DNA of 64,000 nucleotides from assembly GCF_016745255.1 (NCBI RefSeq), contig NZ_JADOEQ010000001.1, positions 62,001 through 126,000 of the forward strand, in the 5' to 3' direction. Each line of letters opens with the position of its first letter. Positions within the stretch are counted from its first letter, which is position 1. A model generated the notes under the pieces. It saw only the letters and a program-made list of their open reading frames with translations, did no database searches and was not told the DNA's origin. The stretch comes from Enterococcus sp. BWR-S5. GTDB lineage: Bacteria; Bacillota; Bacilli; Lactobacillales; Enterococcaceae. The position numbers and the translations under genes are program-made. Shown in pieces: positions 1-8,181 of the stretch.

Positions 1-113
1 CCTCCGGAAGGACCAACAATTGTTAAAATTTCTCCGTCAGGTATTTCCAGATTCAAACGATCAATAATTGTTCGCCCGTCAAAGCTTTTTGTTAGATTCT
101 TGATAGTTAACAT
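1..113 (-). CDS. Amino-acid ABC transporter ATP-binding protein (partial, N-terminus only)
   Basis: Only the first 37 codons lie in the window; the gene continues beyond position 1. The translation starts MLTIKNLTKSFDGR and reaches GPSG, the beginning of a Walker A motif, which is the normal start of a GlnQ/HisP-type polar amino-acid ATPase. It follows the permease gene by 16 bases in the same direction and should be read from the same T-box-controlled transcript. It would power import by the neighbouring permease. The family call rests on 37 residues plus context. Confidence 0.85.
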   Translation of the reverse strand, partial: MLTIKNLTKSFDGRTIIDRLNLEIPDGEILTIVGPSG

Positions 114-129
114 AGTAGTGTCCTCCTTG

Positions 130-771
130 TTATCTGTAGTATTGGTAATATTTCTCGATTTTTTTTGAAAGTAGTGTTAGGAAAGCTGTGAACAAAAGAT
201 AGATGACGCCCACTAAGGCTAACGGTAGAATGGTCACATCTCTGCTCATGGCAATCTTCCCGGCTCTTAGTAAATCACCAAGTCCGAGGACATAAATCAA
301 GGAGGTATCTTTGACTAAATTGATTACTTCATTTCCGATAGACGGCAAAACAATTTTAATTACCTGAGGCAAAATGATTTTCTGAATCGTTTGCAGCTTT
401 GTCAGGCGAAGAACTTTGGCTGCTTCGTACTGACCTTGTGGAATAGATTGAATCCCACCACGAAAGATTTCTGCAAAGTAAGCAGCATAATTAAGAATAA
501 ATGCAAATAATGCTGCATCGTACCGTTCAAATACGATGCCTACCAGCGGCAAGCCGTAAAAGACAAAAATCAACTGCAGTAATAATGGCGTTCCCCGCAT
601 CAGCCATACATACACATTGATCAGGTAAGTCAATGGTTTGAATCGTGTTTGCAAACCAAAAGCAACTAAAATCCCTAAAGGAATCGAACCAAGTAAGGTG
701 AAGATAAACACCTTGATTGTCATCCCAGCCCCGCTTAATAAGGCGGGCAAAATTTCCCATACATAATCCAT
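130..771 (-). CDS. Amino-acid ABC transporter permease (HisM/GlnP type)
   Basis: Predicted 213-residue membrane permease of the polar amino-acid ABC family. The start is the ATG at 771 (MDYVWEILPALL) because it has a GGAGG site just upstream; the longer reading runs into the T-box terminator. Several hydrophobic segments are visible, and the cytoplasmic EAA-type loop (GQYEAAKVL near residue 115) contacts the ATPase. It lies directly upstream of the ATPase gene. No substrate-binding protein gene is visible, so it probably lies beyond the window edge. The two upstream T-boxes mean expression follows uncharged tRNA, so the cargo is probably an amino acid or a precursor; which one is not certain. 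Confidence 0.9.
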   Translation of the reverse strand: MDYVWEILPALLSGAGMTIKVFIFTLLGSIPLGILVAFGLQTRFKPLTYLINVYVWLMRGTPLLLQLIFVFYGLPLVGIVFERYDAALFAFILNYAAYFAEIFRGGIQSIPQGQYEAAKVLRLTKLQTIQKIILPQVIKIVLPSIGNEVINLVKDTSLIYVLGLGDLLRAGKIAMSRDVTILPLALVGVIYLLFTAFLTLLSKKIEKYYQYYR

Positions 772-837
772 CTTACTTCCTCCAATATCATTTGATAATT
801 CGTTGTTGAAAAGGTGTAGCTTTCCAACGAAAAATAA

Positions 838-1136
838 AAAAAGTCCTCTCAGCATTTCTGCCAAGAGGACGATTAACCGTGGTTCCACCTCAATTTACTG
901 CCGTCTTACGAGAGCAGTCTCATGAGCATTCAATGAGTGAATGCTTCCTCTGATAACGGAGAGTACCGCAGCTTCTTACTGAATTGTCCTGTTCAGAAGC
1001 TGACAGGTACGGGTGTGTTCACTACTGGCTTTCTGATGCTTCTTTCAGCGTTTGAAGCATTCTCTGTTCAGAAAAGGGAGAGCAGTTACTTGTTCCGACC
1101 ATTTGTTTTCATATATTTTATAGAATGTGTAGAAAT
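838..1136 (-). promoter_or_regulatory. T-box riboswitch, promoter-distal copy (atypical stem I)
   Basis: On the minus strand the T-box sequence AGGTGGAACCACGG lies at 890-877. A terminator hairpin follows (870-843, GTCCTCTTGGC paired with GCTGAGAGGAC) and then a T run to 836. The upstream part holds AGTAA and AGTAG motifs and long hairpins (ATGCTTC with GAAGCAT, GTACC with GGTAC). It lacks the GGNTGGTG element seen in the first copy, so stem I looks shortened or diverged. The permease start is 65 bases past the terminator. A GAAAGCCAGTAG stretch may hold the specifier, but I cannot fix its register. Confidence 0.85.
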
Positions 1137-1138
1137 AA

Positions 1139-1383
1139 AAAAGTCCTTTGGCATAGTTATGCCAAAGGACGAAGAATCGTGGTTCCACCTTTGTTTACTG
1201 CTATCTCACAATAACAGTCTCGTAAAGTCTTAGACTTTTGCTGTAACGGGCCAACCCGGATATACCTACTACGTATTCAGTATATCAACTCCCAGATGTG
1301 GTTCACTTTGATTTGTGTCTTCTTCCACCAGCCGAAGACTCTCTATAGACAAATAATTAAGCTACTCTTCTGTTCTTTGTTTT
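1139..1383 (-). promoter_or_regulatory. T-box riboswitch, promoter-proximal copy
   Basis: A canonical T-box leader on the minus strand. Stem I has AGAGAGTC and GGCTGGTGGAAG elements (about 1345-1320). The specifier region reads GAATACGTAGTAGG (about 1279-1266). The T-box AGGTGGAACCACG lies at 1190-1178, followed by a perfect terminator hairpin at 1170-1143 (GTCCTTTGGCAT with ATGCCAAAGGAC) and a T run. If the codon after GAA is the specifier it is UAC (tyrosine); this register is my best reading, not proven. Its own terminator sits before the second T-box, so readthrough must pass two checkpoints. Confidence 0.92.
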
Positions 1384-1388
1384 GTATT

Positions 1389-1417
1389 ACTTTATCACCG
1401 ACCTTCGATTCTGTCAA
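1389..1417 (-). promoter_or_regulatory. Promoter of the T-box/ABC transporter operon
   Basis: On the minus strand, TTGACA (1417-1412) and TAAAGT (1394-1389) are 17 bases apart, a sigma-A-type promoter. Transcription would begin near 1383, just before stem I of the first T-box. It diverges from the oppA-like gene; the remaining 1418-1644 interval holds no other convincing gene. Confidence 0.75.
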
Positions 1418-1644
1418 CTGGAAAATAGAAGAAAAATTCAGGCATATAAGTTAAGAATTCGTTTCTTTTCAGGTAAAATAGTAGGAAGAGCAAAAATAAA
1501 AATACTTTTGTGACGTTCTTAACTTTCGCTTTTTTATACTGTTATCCTTTCGTAATAACTGGAGAGTAAAATTGACTGTTGATGGTTGGAAAGAAACATC
1601 GTTAAAAAGTGAATGGTAGTAAAGGAATAGAGGGAGGAAAGAAA

Positions 1645-3282
1645 ATGAAAAAATTTAGTTTATTATTGGTCGTGTCAGCGTTGCTGCTTAGTGCTTGCAG
1701 TACCGGAGGCCAGAGCAGCAGTGATTCTTCCGGTGAGACGAAGGAAGTAAAGCAGGAGATTAATGTGGCTTCCGGTGGAGAATTGTCCACGTTAGATAGT
1801 GCCCACTATACAGATGTTTACAGCTCAGACATGATTGGTCAGCTGGCTGAAGGTCTTTATCGCTTAAACAAGAATCAAGACCCGGAGCTTGCGATGGCGG
1901 CTGAAGAGCCAACTGTTAGTGATGATGGCCTTGTGTATACATTTAAATTGAGAGATGCCAAGTGGTCAAATGGAGATTCCGTGACAGCTGATGATTTTGT
2001 TTATGCGTTTAAAAACGTGGTTGATCCGGCATATGGCTCCAGTAGCAGTAATCAAATGGATATCTTTAAAAATGGTCGAAAGATTCGTGATGGTGAACTA
2101 TCCTTAGACGATTTTGGTGTGAAAGCCATCGATGACCAGACCTTAGAGCTAACATTAGAATATCCGGCTCCTTATCTTTCTCAGGCATTGGTCGGTACAC
2201 CGTTTATGCCGAAAAATGCGACATTTGCAGAGGAAAAGGGAACCGCGTATGGCACTTCGTCCGATGATTTTGTGGGGAACGGTCCGTTTCTGATTTCGGG
2301 TTGGGATGGTACGACAGAAAGCTGGAAGCTGACGAAAAATCCTGATTATTGGGATCAAAAGAATGTAAAGCTGGATACAATAAATGTACAGGTCTTGAAA
2401 GAGATTGCAACAGGTACCAATTTATTTGATAGTGGCGATTTAGATTATACTGTTTTGGCAGATACCTATGCCTTACAATACAAGGATTCACCACAAGCGT
2501 ATTTCATTCCTAAAGCAATGGTTGGCTACTTAAGTCCAAACCACAAAAGAGAAGTCACTGGAAATATTCATGCACGTAAAGCGATTCTTCAAGCAATTGA
2601 TAAAGAAGCCTTTGCAACGGATATTTTGGGTGATGGGTCGACAGCCTTAAATGGCTTTGTTCCTAAGGATTTTGCGAAAGACCCAGATAGCGGGGAGGAT
2701 TTCCGAGAAGAAAATGGCAATCTGCTGCCGTATGATCTGGATGCAGCGAAGAAGGAATGGGCGCTGGCGAAGGAAGAGCTTGGCAAAGATGAGATTGAGC
2801 TGGAGCTGATGTCCGCAGATTCAGCGATTGCGAAAAAGACCATCGAATATGTTCAAGGTCAGCTGCAGGAAAATTTATCCGGTTTGACCATCAAACTGAA
2901 ATCCATTCCCTTACAAAACAGATTGGATTTACAAACAGAAGGCAGCTTTGATTTGGTTTTCGGAACTTGGACACCGGATTACGCTGACCCAATCAACTTC
3001 TTAGAATTCTACGATTCAAAGAGCGGCTTGAATACTGCCGGCTATGATAATGCTGACTATGATAAAGGCTTGAATGATGCACGAATCACCTTGGCAAACG
3101 AGCCGGAAAAACGTTGGGAAAAATTACTGGCACTTGAAAAAACGCTTGTCCAGGAGGATGCAGCAGTATTACCGTTGTATCAAGGTGCGATTGGGTACTT
3201 GAAATCTGACCGTTTGAAGGACTTACAGGTCTTCTCTTTCGGCAGAACCGTTTCTTATCGAACCGCTTATGTAGAGGAATAG
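1645..3282 (+). CDS. Peptide ABC transporter substrate-binding lipoprotein (OppA type)
   Basis: A 545-residue extracytoplasmic peptide-binding protein (SBP_bac_5 family). The start is the ATG at 1645 after GGGAGGAAAG; the 12 codons upstream are not needed. The N-terminus is a lipoprotein signal peptide with lipobox LLSAC (Cys18), so it is anchored to the outer face of the membrane. Family features include LNKNQDPELA near the N-terminus and FGTWTPDYADPINFLE near residue 440. No permease or ATPase genes flank it, so it is a stand-alone binding protein that probably shares a permease elsewhere. It could bind oligopeptides or signalling peptides. Confidence 0.92.
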   Translation: MKKFSLLLVVSALLLSACSTGGQSSSDSSGETKEVKQEINVASGGELSTLDSAHYTDVYSSDMIGQLAEGLYRLNKNQDPELAMAAEEPTVSDDGLVYTFKLRDAKWSNGDSVTADDFVYAFKNVVDPAYGSSSSNQMDIFKNGRKIRDGELSLDDFGVKAIDDQTLELTLEYPAPYLSQALVGTPFMPKNATFAEEKGTAYGTSSDDFVGNGPFLISGWDGTTESWKLTKNPDYWDQKNVKLDTINVQVLKEIATGTNLFDSGDLDYTVLADTYALQYKDSPQAYFIPKAMVGYLSPNHKREVTGNIHARKAILQAIDKEAFATDILGDGSTALNGFVPKDFAKDPDSGEDFREENGNLLPYDLDAAKKEWALAKEELGKDEIELELMSADSAIAKKTIEYVQGQLQENLSGLTIKLKSIPLQNRLDLQTEGSFDLVFGTWTPDYADPINFLEFYDSKSGLNTAGYDNADYDKGLNDARITLANEPEKRWEKLLALEKTLVQEDAAVLPLYQGAIGYLKSDRLKDLQVFSFGRTVSYRTAYVEE

Positions 3283-3304
3283 TTGAATGACAATATGAAA
3301 ATGA

Positions 3305-3338
3305 AAAACTGTGGTTCATCATCGAACCACAGTTTTTA
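3305..3338. terminator. Bidirectional terminator between convergent genes
   Basis: A 13-bp perfect stem (AAAACTGTGGTTC with GAACCACAGTTTT) closes a short loop and has A and T runs on its flanks. It sits between the convergent oppA-like gene and the DUF960 gene and can serve both. Confidence 0.9.
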
Positions 3339-3369
3339 TTTGGATTTAAAAGAGATTCTCAAATGGAAA

Positions 3370-3696
3370 TTAGGAATGTTCAGATATCTCTGTCGGCAAT
3401 AGAATCGTTTCTCTCGTTCCATCATCAAAAGCAAAGACTCGTTCTGGAAATTCTGTTGAGTAGGCATAAGCCAAATCAACCGCCATCTCCACATCACTGA
3501 ATTCTTGAGAAAATCTAAGTGTTACCCAACCATTATTGTTCGTTACGTCAAAAGCAAGCATGTTTGTTAAAGGTATCACACCCTTCAAATTCAAATCAAT
3601 AATCAGCCAGATGCTGTCAATCAGCTCTCCGGGTAGACTGGAGACAACCCCCAGTGAAGCGTAGCGGCTGCGGCTTCTGTCAAATGTTTCAAACAT
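3370..3696 (-). CDS. DUF960 family protein
   Basis: A small 108-residue soluble protein. Its N-terminus (RYASLGVVSSLPGELIDSIW) matches the start of the DUF960 family of Firmicutes proteins, which has no known function. An AGGAGGGG site lies before the ATG at 3696. There is no signal peptide or membrane segment. It is a single gene, convergent with the oppA-like gene and sharing its terminator. The family assignment is from pattern memory. Confidence 0.7.
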   Translation of the reverse strand: MFETFDRSRSRYASLGVVSSLPGELIDSIWLIIDLNLKGVIPLTNMLAFDVTNNNGWVTLRFSQEFSDVEMAVDLAYAYSTEFPERVFAFDDGTRETILLPTEISEHS

Positions 3697-3880
3697 AAAA
3701 ACCCCTCCTTATTAGCTTATTGTTAGTATACCCCAAATCGAAAGAAGATTCCCCACATCTGTTTCTCTATTGAAAGAGTATGTTTAGGTGGAACGTGTAA
3801 GATGAAAAGAAGACATTTATACTTGGCTGCCGTGAGGCATGAAGCTGAAGCGAATATAAGAACTGACCGTTCGACAAAAG

Positions 3881-3934
3881 AAAAAGTGAATGAAATTCCC
3901 ACTCACCTGTTAGTGTAGTGGTCATTTCATTCAC
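3881..3934 (-). terminator. Terminator of the small membrane protein gene
   Basis: The stem GTGAATGAAAT (3886-3896) pairs with ATTTCATTCAC (3924-3934). On the minus strand it is followed by TTTTTCTTTTG. It lies downstream of the gene ending at 3961. Confidence 0.75.
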
Positions 3935-3960
3935 ATTATTAAGCAAGCCAGTAAAGCGGC

Positions 3961-4170
3961 TTATTTAAAGTCATATTCTTGACTTTTTTTCCAAAGGTGA
4001 AAACCTAGATATGGAACAAGTGCAGCAAGGCCATAAACGATAAACCAGCCATAAAGAGACACACCATTGTCACCATTTGCTTTCGTCTTACGATAAGCAG
4101 TTCCGAAAGACAAAAATTCTTGAACAATTACAATAATATACCAAGCCAACGCTAAAATACCAACAAACAT
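3961..4170 (-). CDS. Small two-TM membrane protein, unknown function
   Basis: A 69-residue protein starting MFVGILALAWYIIVIVQEF. The ATG at 4170 is chosen because a GGAGGAG site lies 7 bases upstream; the longer reading adds 13 charged residues without a site. Two hydrophobic segments (about residues 3-20 and 38-57) with a charged loop between them and a Lys-rich C-terminus suggest an inner-membrane protein. No family is recognised. It is monocistronic, with its own terminator. Confidence 0.65.
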   Translation of the reverse strand: MFVGILALAWYIIVIVQEFLSFGTAYRKTKANGDNGVSLYGWFIVYGLAALVPYLGFHLWKKSQEYDFK

Positions 4171-4330
4171 TTTACTCCTCCTTTCAGTGCAATGTTTAAA
4201 TTTTACCATAACACATTAAGTCTCGGGAGGATTATTTTAGTAAAAAGTAAGTTGGAAACGCTTAAAGAAGCCTATTTTTTTAATATAGTAAAATAAAACG
4301 GATACAATTGGTAAATTATGGATACAAATC

Positions 4331-4376
4331 AAAAAAGAAACAGCTGACTCACCGATAGTTTTTGGTGAGTCAGCTG
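4331..4376 (-). terminator. Terminator of rplY
   Basis: A 13-bp perfect stem (CAGCTGACTCACC with GGTGAGTCAGCTG) is followed on the minus strand by TTTCTTTTTT. It lies 45 bases past the rplY stop codon. Confidence 0.9.
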
Positions 4377-4420
4377 CGTAAAGCCTTTATTCAATCTTTA
4401 TCTTGAGGCAAGTGCCCTTG

Positions 4421-5032
4421 TTATTCTTTGTCTTCACCGATAACTTCCGGCTCTGCAGCTTCTGCTGGTGTTTCTTCAATGTTTTCTTGTGCTTCTACGA
4501 CACTGACAATCTGTTCTTCGCCATCAGTAACAATGGTAAATTTGTCATTTTTCGAAATATCTGCAACCGTTAAAGCATCACCGATTGCTAAGCCGCTAAT
4601 GTCGACCTCAACGCTTTCAGGAAGATTTTCCGGAGTTGCGGAGACGATGACAGAATATAGGTTTTGCGCAAGGACGCCACCTGACTTCACACCTGCTGAC
4701 TCACCAGTCAACACGATTTCTGCTTCAACCTCTGTTGCTTCTGACATGTTTACCGCTAAAAATTCTACGTGCTTGATTTTGCTGGTAAAGGTATCAAGCT
4801 GTGTTTTGTAAACCAAGGTATTGATTTTTTTCCCGCCAACGCTTAGTGAAATTACTGTGTTGGCACCATTATCACGCAGGATTTTTGTTAGCTCTTTTTC
4901 ATCCACTGTGATGGGTGTGCTTTCAACTTGATAGCCATAAACAACAGCAGGGATTTTTCCGGAGTGACGTAGCTCATTTCTAAGTGAACGGGGACGGACG
5001 GCTCTTTCTTGAACTTCTAATGAAACTGACAT
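4421..5032 (-). CDS. rplY: 50S ribosomal protein L25/general stress protein Ctc
   Basis: A 203-residue protein of the long TL5/Ctc class that binds 5S rRNA. The N-terminal L25 domain (residues 1-90, with GKIPAVVYG and ELTKILRDNGANTV) is followed by the beta-rich C-terminal domain (about 95-185). The tail is acidic (EETPAEAAEPEVIGEDKE), as in other Firmicutes members. The start at 5032 has a GGAGGAATTTAGGTT leader. It is monocistronic, with a promoter at about 5254-5226, an attenuator-like hairpin in the leader, and a strong terminator. Confidence 0.96.
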   Translation of the reverse strand: MSVSLEVQERAVRPRSLRNELRHSGKIPAVVYGYQVESTPITVDEKELTKILRDNGANTVISLSVGGKKINTLVYKTQLDTFTSKIKHVEFLAVNMSEATEVEAEIVLTGESAGVKSGGVLAQNLYSVIVSATPENLPESVEVDISGLAIGDALTVADISKNDKFTIVTDGEEQIVSVVEAQENIEETPAEAAEPEVIGEDKE

Positions 5033-5112
5033 AACCTAAATTCCTCCTTCAATAGTGAGTGAATTTATTTGGCTAAACAAAAATGCAACATAAAGGAGAT
5101 TTCACAGAATGC

Positions 5113-5144
5113 AAAAAGAGGGCGATTACAACATAATCGTCCCC
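5113..5144 (-). promoter_or_regulatory. rplY: Attenuator-like hairpin in the rplY leader
   Basis: On the minus strand, GGGNCGATTA pairs with TAATCGCCC (5143-5120) and is directly followed by TTTTT (5117-5113), the look of an intrinsic terminator 80 bases upstream of the rplY start. An upstream segment CCTGGAA (near 5178) can pair with TTCCAGG (near 5147), giving an alternative fold that abuts the hairpin. No gene upstream needs this terminator, so it probably acts as a leader attenuator. Confidence 0.6.
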
Positions 5145-5225
5145 TGGAAATTCCATTATGATACCTTTCTCTTCCAGGTCATTACGCTGTTTTTGAGAAA
5201 CCTATGATATTCACTTTACTATTCA

Positions 5226-5254
5226 ACCATAACGCGGTTTTGACATGAAGTCAA
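5226..5254 (-). promoter_or_regulatory. rplY: Promoter of rplY
   Basis: On the minus strand, TTGACT (5254-5249) and TATGGT (5231-5226) are 17 bases apart. The predicted leader is about 187 nt, unusually long for a single ribosomal protein gene. The rest of the 5033-5428 interval holds this leader and, near 5391, a TATAAT that may serve the plus-strand gene at 5429. Confidence 0.6.
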
Positions 5255-5428
5255 GGAAAGCGGCTAGAAGTCTTTTTTATAGGTAGAGGTATTACAAAAT
5301 TCTTAAGGTTGAATTGAGTAAAAACAGGTTGAAATCAAAAGACGATTACTATTTCTTCAGAGAAGAATTCAGCTGGCTGTTTTAGTGAGGTATAATGGAC
5401 ATAGTAAGTAAGACAGGAGGAAGAGTAG

Positions 5429-5686
5429 ATGGGGTATCGTTGTTTGTGTTGTGGTTATTTGACTTTACCGGTGCCGGATAGAGAAGCAATCGGATACATT
5501 TGTCCGGTCTGTTTTTGGGAGAATGATGTATTTTTGAAAAAGGATACACATAAGAGTGCTTGCAATCATGGAATGACCTTGCAGGAAGGTGAAAAGAATT
5601 TTATAGCTTTTGGTGCCTGCCAAAAGCGACTTGCCAAGTATGTCCGTGAGCCGAAGGAAGAAGAAATTCCTCCTTATTATGCTTAA
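5429..5686 (+). CDS. CPCC-type cysteine-rich protein
   Basis: An 85-residue protein with paired cysteines in a Cys_rich_CPCC pattern: CLCCGY (residues 5-10), CPVCFWEND (about 25-33), then SACNHGMTL and FGAC. The two CxxC pairs are expected to bind one zinc or form a redox site. An AGGAGGAAG site precedes the ATG. Function is unknown across the family. The next two genes read in the same direction but are 66 and 52 bases apart, so a loose operon is possible. Confidence 0.75.
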   Translation: MGYRCLCCGYLTLPVPDREAIGYICPVCFWENDVFLKKDTHKSACNHGMTLQEGEKNFIAFGACQKRLAKYVREPKEEEIPPYYA

Positions 5687-5752
5687 AAATAAATAGTTAT
5701 ATTGGTTGATAGGCAATAAATTAATGAGAGAAGATTATATGGGAGGCATGAA

Positions 5753-6133
5753 ATGAAAAAGACATCGGGGAAAACACTTATTTTGTATTTGCTGTCTGTT
5801 GGTCTAATACTGGCCATCGTCTATCTGCCAGATAGATTATTTCCTAAGGCGCAGACATTAGATTTTAGAGGGTACGTGAATGAGGTAACTGTTGATTCAG
5901 ATAATAATGTCGTAACAATCTATGCAAATGTGATTCATTCTGAAGCAAAGGCAGAGATAAAGGCCTCTACTAAGATTTCCAGCAGCTATTTAGATGGCAG
6001 AGCATTTCCGATAACCAGTTTGAAAGAAGGCGACATGATTGATTTAGATTATAAAGGAGAATGGGGGCTGGACGATAATGGTGTGATGCAGGCTGAGGCA
6101 AAATGGCTGACGGTATGCCCGGGGAATAAGTAA
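5753..6133 (+). CDS. Membrane-anchored small protein, unknown function
   Basis: A 126-residue protein with one hydrophobic segment near the N-terminus (about residues 9-27, LILYLLSVGLILAIVYL) after a KKTSGK basic start. It is therefore probably anchored with its C-terminal domain outside. The domain (residues 38-126) is predicted beta-rich (DFRGYVNEVTVD, VVTIYANVIH). An AT-GGGAGG site precedes the ATG at 5753. No family is recognised. Confidence 0.7.
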   Translation: MKKTSGKTLILYLLSVGLILAIVYLPDRLFPKAQTLDFRGYVNEVTVDSDNNVVTIYANVIHSEAKAEIKASTKISSSYLDGRAFPITSLKEGDMIDLDYKGEWGLDDNGVMQAEAKWLTVCPGNK

Positions 6134-6185
6134 GCCGATAATTTCGTTGAAATAGTCAAGTTGAACATAGAAAGAGGGACTGGAA

Positions 6186-6560
6186 ATGCAACAAAAATAT
6201 ACGATTCTAGAGCTATATGGACAATATTCAGAGCTGCAAAAGGCTAAGCTGTCAGAGCTGTACGAGCTGATTACGACTAGTGGGGAAGAGTCGCTTAACC
6301 AAAGTTTGAAATGGAATCAGCTGTCTTTTGCTGCAAAGAACGGCACCCCGGTTCGAATTGATCGCTATTCAGAAGAAGAGGTAGCTCTCTTTGTCCATTG
6401 TCAAACAACGCTAGTGGAGCAATGGCGTGGCTTATTTGGTGACCGTTTAACTTTTTCAGGGAATCGAGCAATCCTGTTTTCTGTACACGAAGAGCTGCCG
6501 GTTGAAGAGCTGAAGGTTTGTCTGCAAATGGCGTTCAATTATCGAAAAGGAAAAAAGTAG
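6186..6560 (+). CDS. DUF1801 domain protein
   Basis: A 124-residue soluble protein. The pattern LKWNQLSFAAKNGTPVRIDRY in the middle, a VALFVHCQTTLVEQW stretch and a C-terminal Arg/Lys tail match DUF1801 (YdhG/YdeI-like) proteins of unknown function, distantly related to iron-chaperone fold proteins. An AGAGGGACTGGAA leader precedes the ATG. It is the third plus-strand gene of a small run and shows nothing unusual. Confidence 0.7.
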   Translation: MQQKYTILELYGQYSELQKAKLSELYELITTSGEESLNQSLKWNQLSFAAKNGTPVRIDRYSEEEVALFVHCQTTLVEQWRGLFGDRLTFSGNRAILFSVHEELPVEELKVCLQMAFNYRKGKK

Positions 6561-6687
6561 CCGATTCGGAGAATGAAATGGAACGAAACCGTTACTGCTG
6601 AAACTACGAATAATGTAAAAAATGTGTTTGCTTCTGACTTAATTCTTCGCTATACTTTTATTTTGTAATTAAGGAGGAGTACAACAA

Positions 6688-7107
6688 ATGAAAAAAACAC
6701 AAAAATGGTTTGAAGAGCATTATATCAATGGTATAAAAAAAGAAATGGGGTATGACTCTGAGTCATTGAATCTTTCTGTGATGAATAACCCCAGCTCATT
6801 TGGTAAAGTCATGCTTTTCGGCGCACTGTCGAGTCTATCTCTGAGAATGTATAATCTGAGTATTGAAGAGGAAGGACTACTGTTCATCCAACGCAACGTG
6901 ATGAACAATGAGCTTTTGACAGAAAAAAGTAATTTTATCTATCATGATGAAATTCAGACTATCCGATTTAAAAAGGGAATTTTGCAGGACAAGCTGCTTA
7001 TCTTGAACAAAGAAGGAAAGAAGCTTCATTTCAAAATCAATAAGAAAATTGCGCGTGTGCCATGGCACAAAGAGAGCCTTGAAAAAGTTCAGCAAATGTA
7101 TGCGTAA
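6688..7107 (+). CDS. Hypothetical protein, PH-like
   Basis: A 139-residue protein with no clear signal peptide. One moderately hydrophobic stretch (about residues 35-53) is followed by alternating beta-type segments (EEGLLFIQRNV, EIQTIRFKKGILQDKLLIL, GKKLHFKINKKI) ending in an amphipathic helix. This resembles bacterial PH-like (YdjO/YvbH) folds, but I do not recognise a family. AAGGAGGAG precedes the ATG. Its stop overlaps the next gene by 8 bases, so the two are probably translationally coupled. Confidence 0.6.
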   Translation: MKKTQKWFEEHYINGIKKEMGYDSESLNLSVMNNPSSFGKVMLFGALSSLSLRMYNLSIEEEGLLFIQRNVMNNELLTEKSNFIYHDEIQTIRFKKGILQDKLLILNKEGKKLHFKINKKIARVPWHKESLEKVQQMYA

Positions 7108-7354
7108 GAATGGTTTTGACAACCTCAAGAATGATTCCTGGCTGTTTACCTGTGTGGTTTATTCGTATATCAGCTTTGTTATTTCCTTTTCCAATCTTTT
7201 TGAGGCGCCAGGCTTTTCTTTGGGACTTCAAGTCTTAACGATTGCAATACTTATATACAGCAGGCTTAAAGGTCGAAAGAAATACGTTATTCCCACATAT
7301 ATCAGCTTGGTGCTAAATGTGCTGTTGGCGATTTTGGCATGGATTGTTCTTTAA
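7100..7354 (+). CDS. Small three-TM membrane protein, coupled to the upstream gene
   Basis: An 84-residue protein, taking the ATG at 7100 (MRKNGFDNLKNDSWLF), which lies inside the last codons of the previous gene (8-base overlap). The longer reading would overlap 59 bases with no ribosome site. Three hydrophobic segments (about residues 13-30, 36-50 and 62-82) suggest a small integral membrane protein. No family is recognised. The strong hairpin at 7411-7457 ends the transcript. Confidence 0.6.
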   Translation: MRKNGFDNLKNDSWLFTCVVYSYISFVISFSNLFEAPGFSLGLQVLTIAILIYSRLKGRKKYVIPTYISLVLNVLLAILAWIVL

Positions 7355-7410
7355 AAGGGAATACACCTTGATGATAAATGCGTAACTAAATACGTCTGGA
7401 CTGATAAATA

Positions 7411-7464
7411 GAGACAATCTAATCTTTGACTTTTCTGTCTAAAGATTAGATTGTCTCTTTCTTT
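7411..7464. terminator. Strong bidirectional terminator
   Basis: A 17-bp perfect stem (GAGACAATCTAATCTTT at 7411-7427 with its complement at 7441-7457) is followed by TTTCTTTATT. It lies between the convergent genes ending at 7354 and 7473. Confidence 0.9.
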
Positions 7465-7472
7465 ATTGTTTA

Positions 7473-7865
7473 TCAGATAATATAGCCGAATCGAGTACCG
7501 TTTTGAATTCTCCAAGGAACATAGCGACGTGTACCATTGGCTGAGCGATAGCTTAACCAAACATAACCGCCGGAGTAGCAATAGTAGTCATAGTATAGAC
7601 TTTCGCCTCTGTAATAATTCGCTACTGTAGGTGCTGACATACTAGGGCTGTTTTTGACAGGACGCGTCCGATCCGGATAATACCTACCGGATTCTCGATA
7701 CATAGTCAGGCGTGCTTCCGGAGAAAGAAGTGCACGTTCTGATGTTGGGGCTGCTTGGTTTTCACCACCACCTTTTTCAGCCGAAGCTTGTTCAGGAGCC
7801 AGAACAGGAATAATGACCGAAGCAACTAGTAACGCCAATAACACTTTTGATTTTAACTTTTTCAT
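7473..7865 (-). CDS. Secreted SH3-domain protein
   Basis: A 130-residue exported protein. The signal peptide (KKLKSKVLLALLVASVIIPVLAPEQASA) has a likely cleavage site at ASA-EK. The C-terminal half (about residues 75-130) carries GESLYYDYYCYSGGYVWLSY, then RYVPWRI, the pattern of the SH3_5/SH3b cell-wall-binding domain of lysins and bacteriocins. There is no catalytic domain, so it is a free wall-binding module. It could be a secreted wall-binding factor or the remnant of a larger lysin. AAAGGAAG lies before the ATG. It is a single gene. Confidence 0.75.
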   Translation of the reverse strand: MKKLKSKVLLALLVASVIIPVLAPEQASAEKGGGENQAAPTSERALLSPEARLTMYRESGRYYPDRTRPVKNSPSMSAPTVANYYRGESLYYDYYCYSGGYVWLSYRSANGTRRYVPWRIQNGTRFGYII

Positions 7866-8181
7866 ATTTAGAACTTCCTTTCAACGTGTTTTTTGAGTGG
7901 CCTCTCAATGACTTAACTATAATAGAGTCTATACCTTAAAAAATGGTTTAATCATATAAAGCTGTTTCTTAGTCTTATGTGTCAGTTTTAAGATTGAGGA
8001 ATGTCAAAAACGTTTTACTTTTCATCTGGAACGTTTTTATTGAAAAGGGAGTTTTTCTAAACTGTTTTGTACAGCGCTTAATAATGGAACACACCACCTT
8101 ATTTTTCACGATAGTTCTGTCGCTACATACCAGTCGGGAGAAACATATTGCAGGTGAAATTGCTAAGGAAATCGAGAATAC

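Noticed and set aside
937-1233. 98-codon plus-strand open frame across the T-boxes
   Set aside because: It runs antisense through the two T-box leaders, has no ribosome site and no family; the RNA elements explain the sequence.
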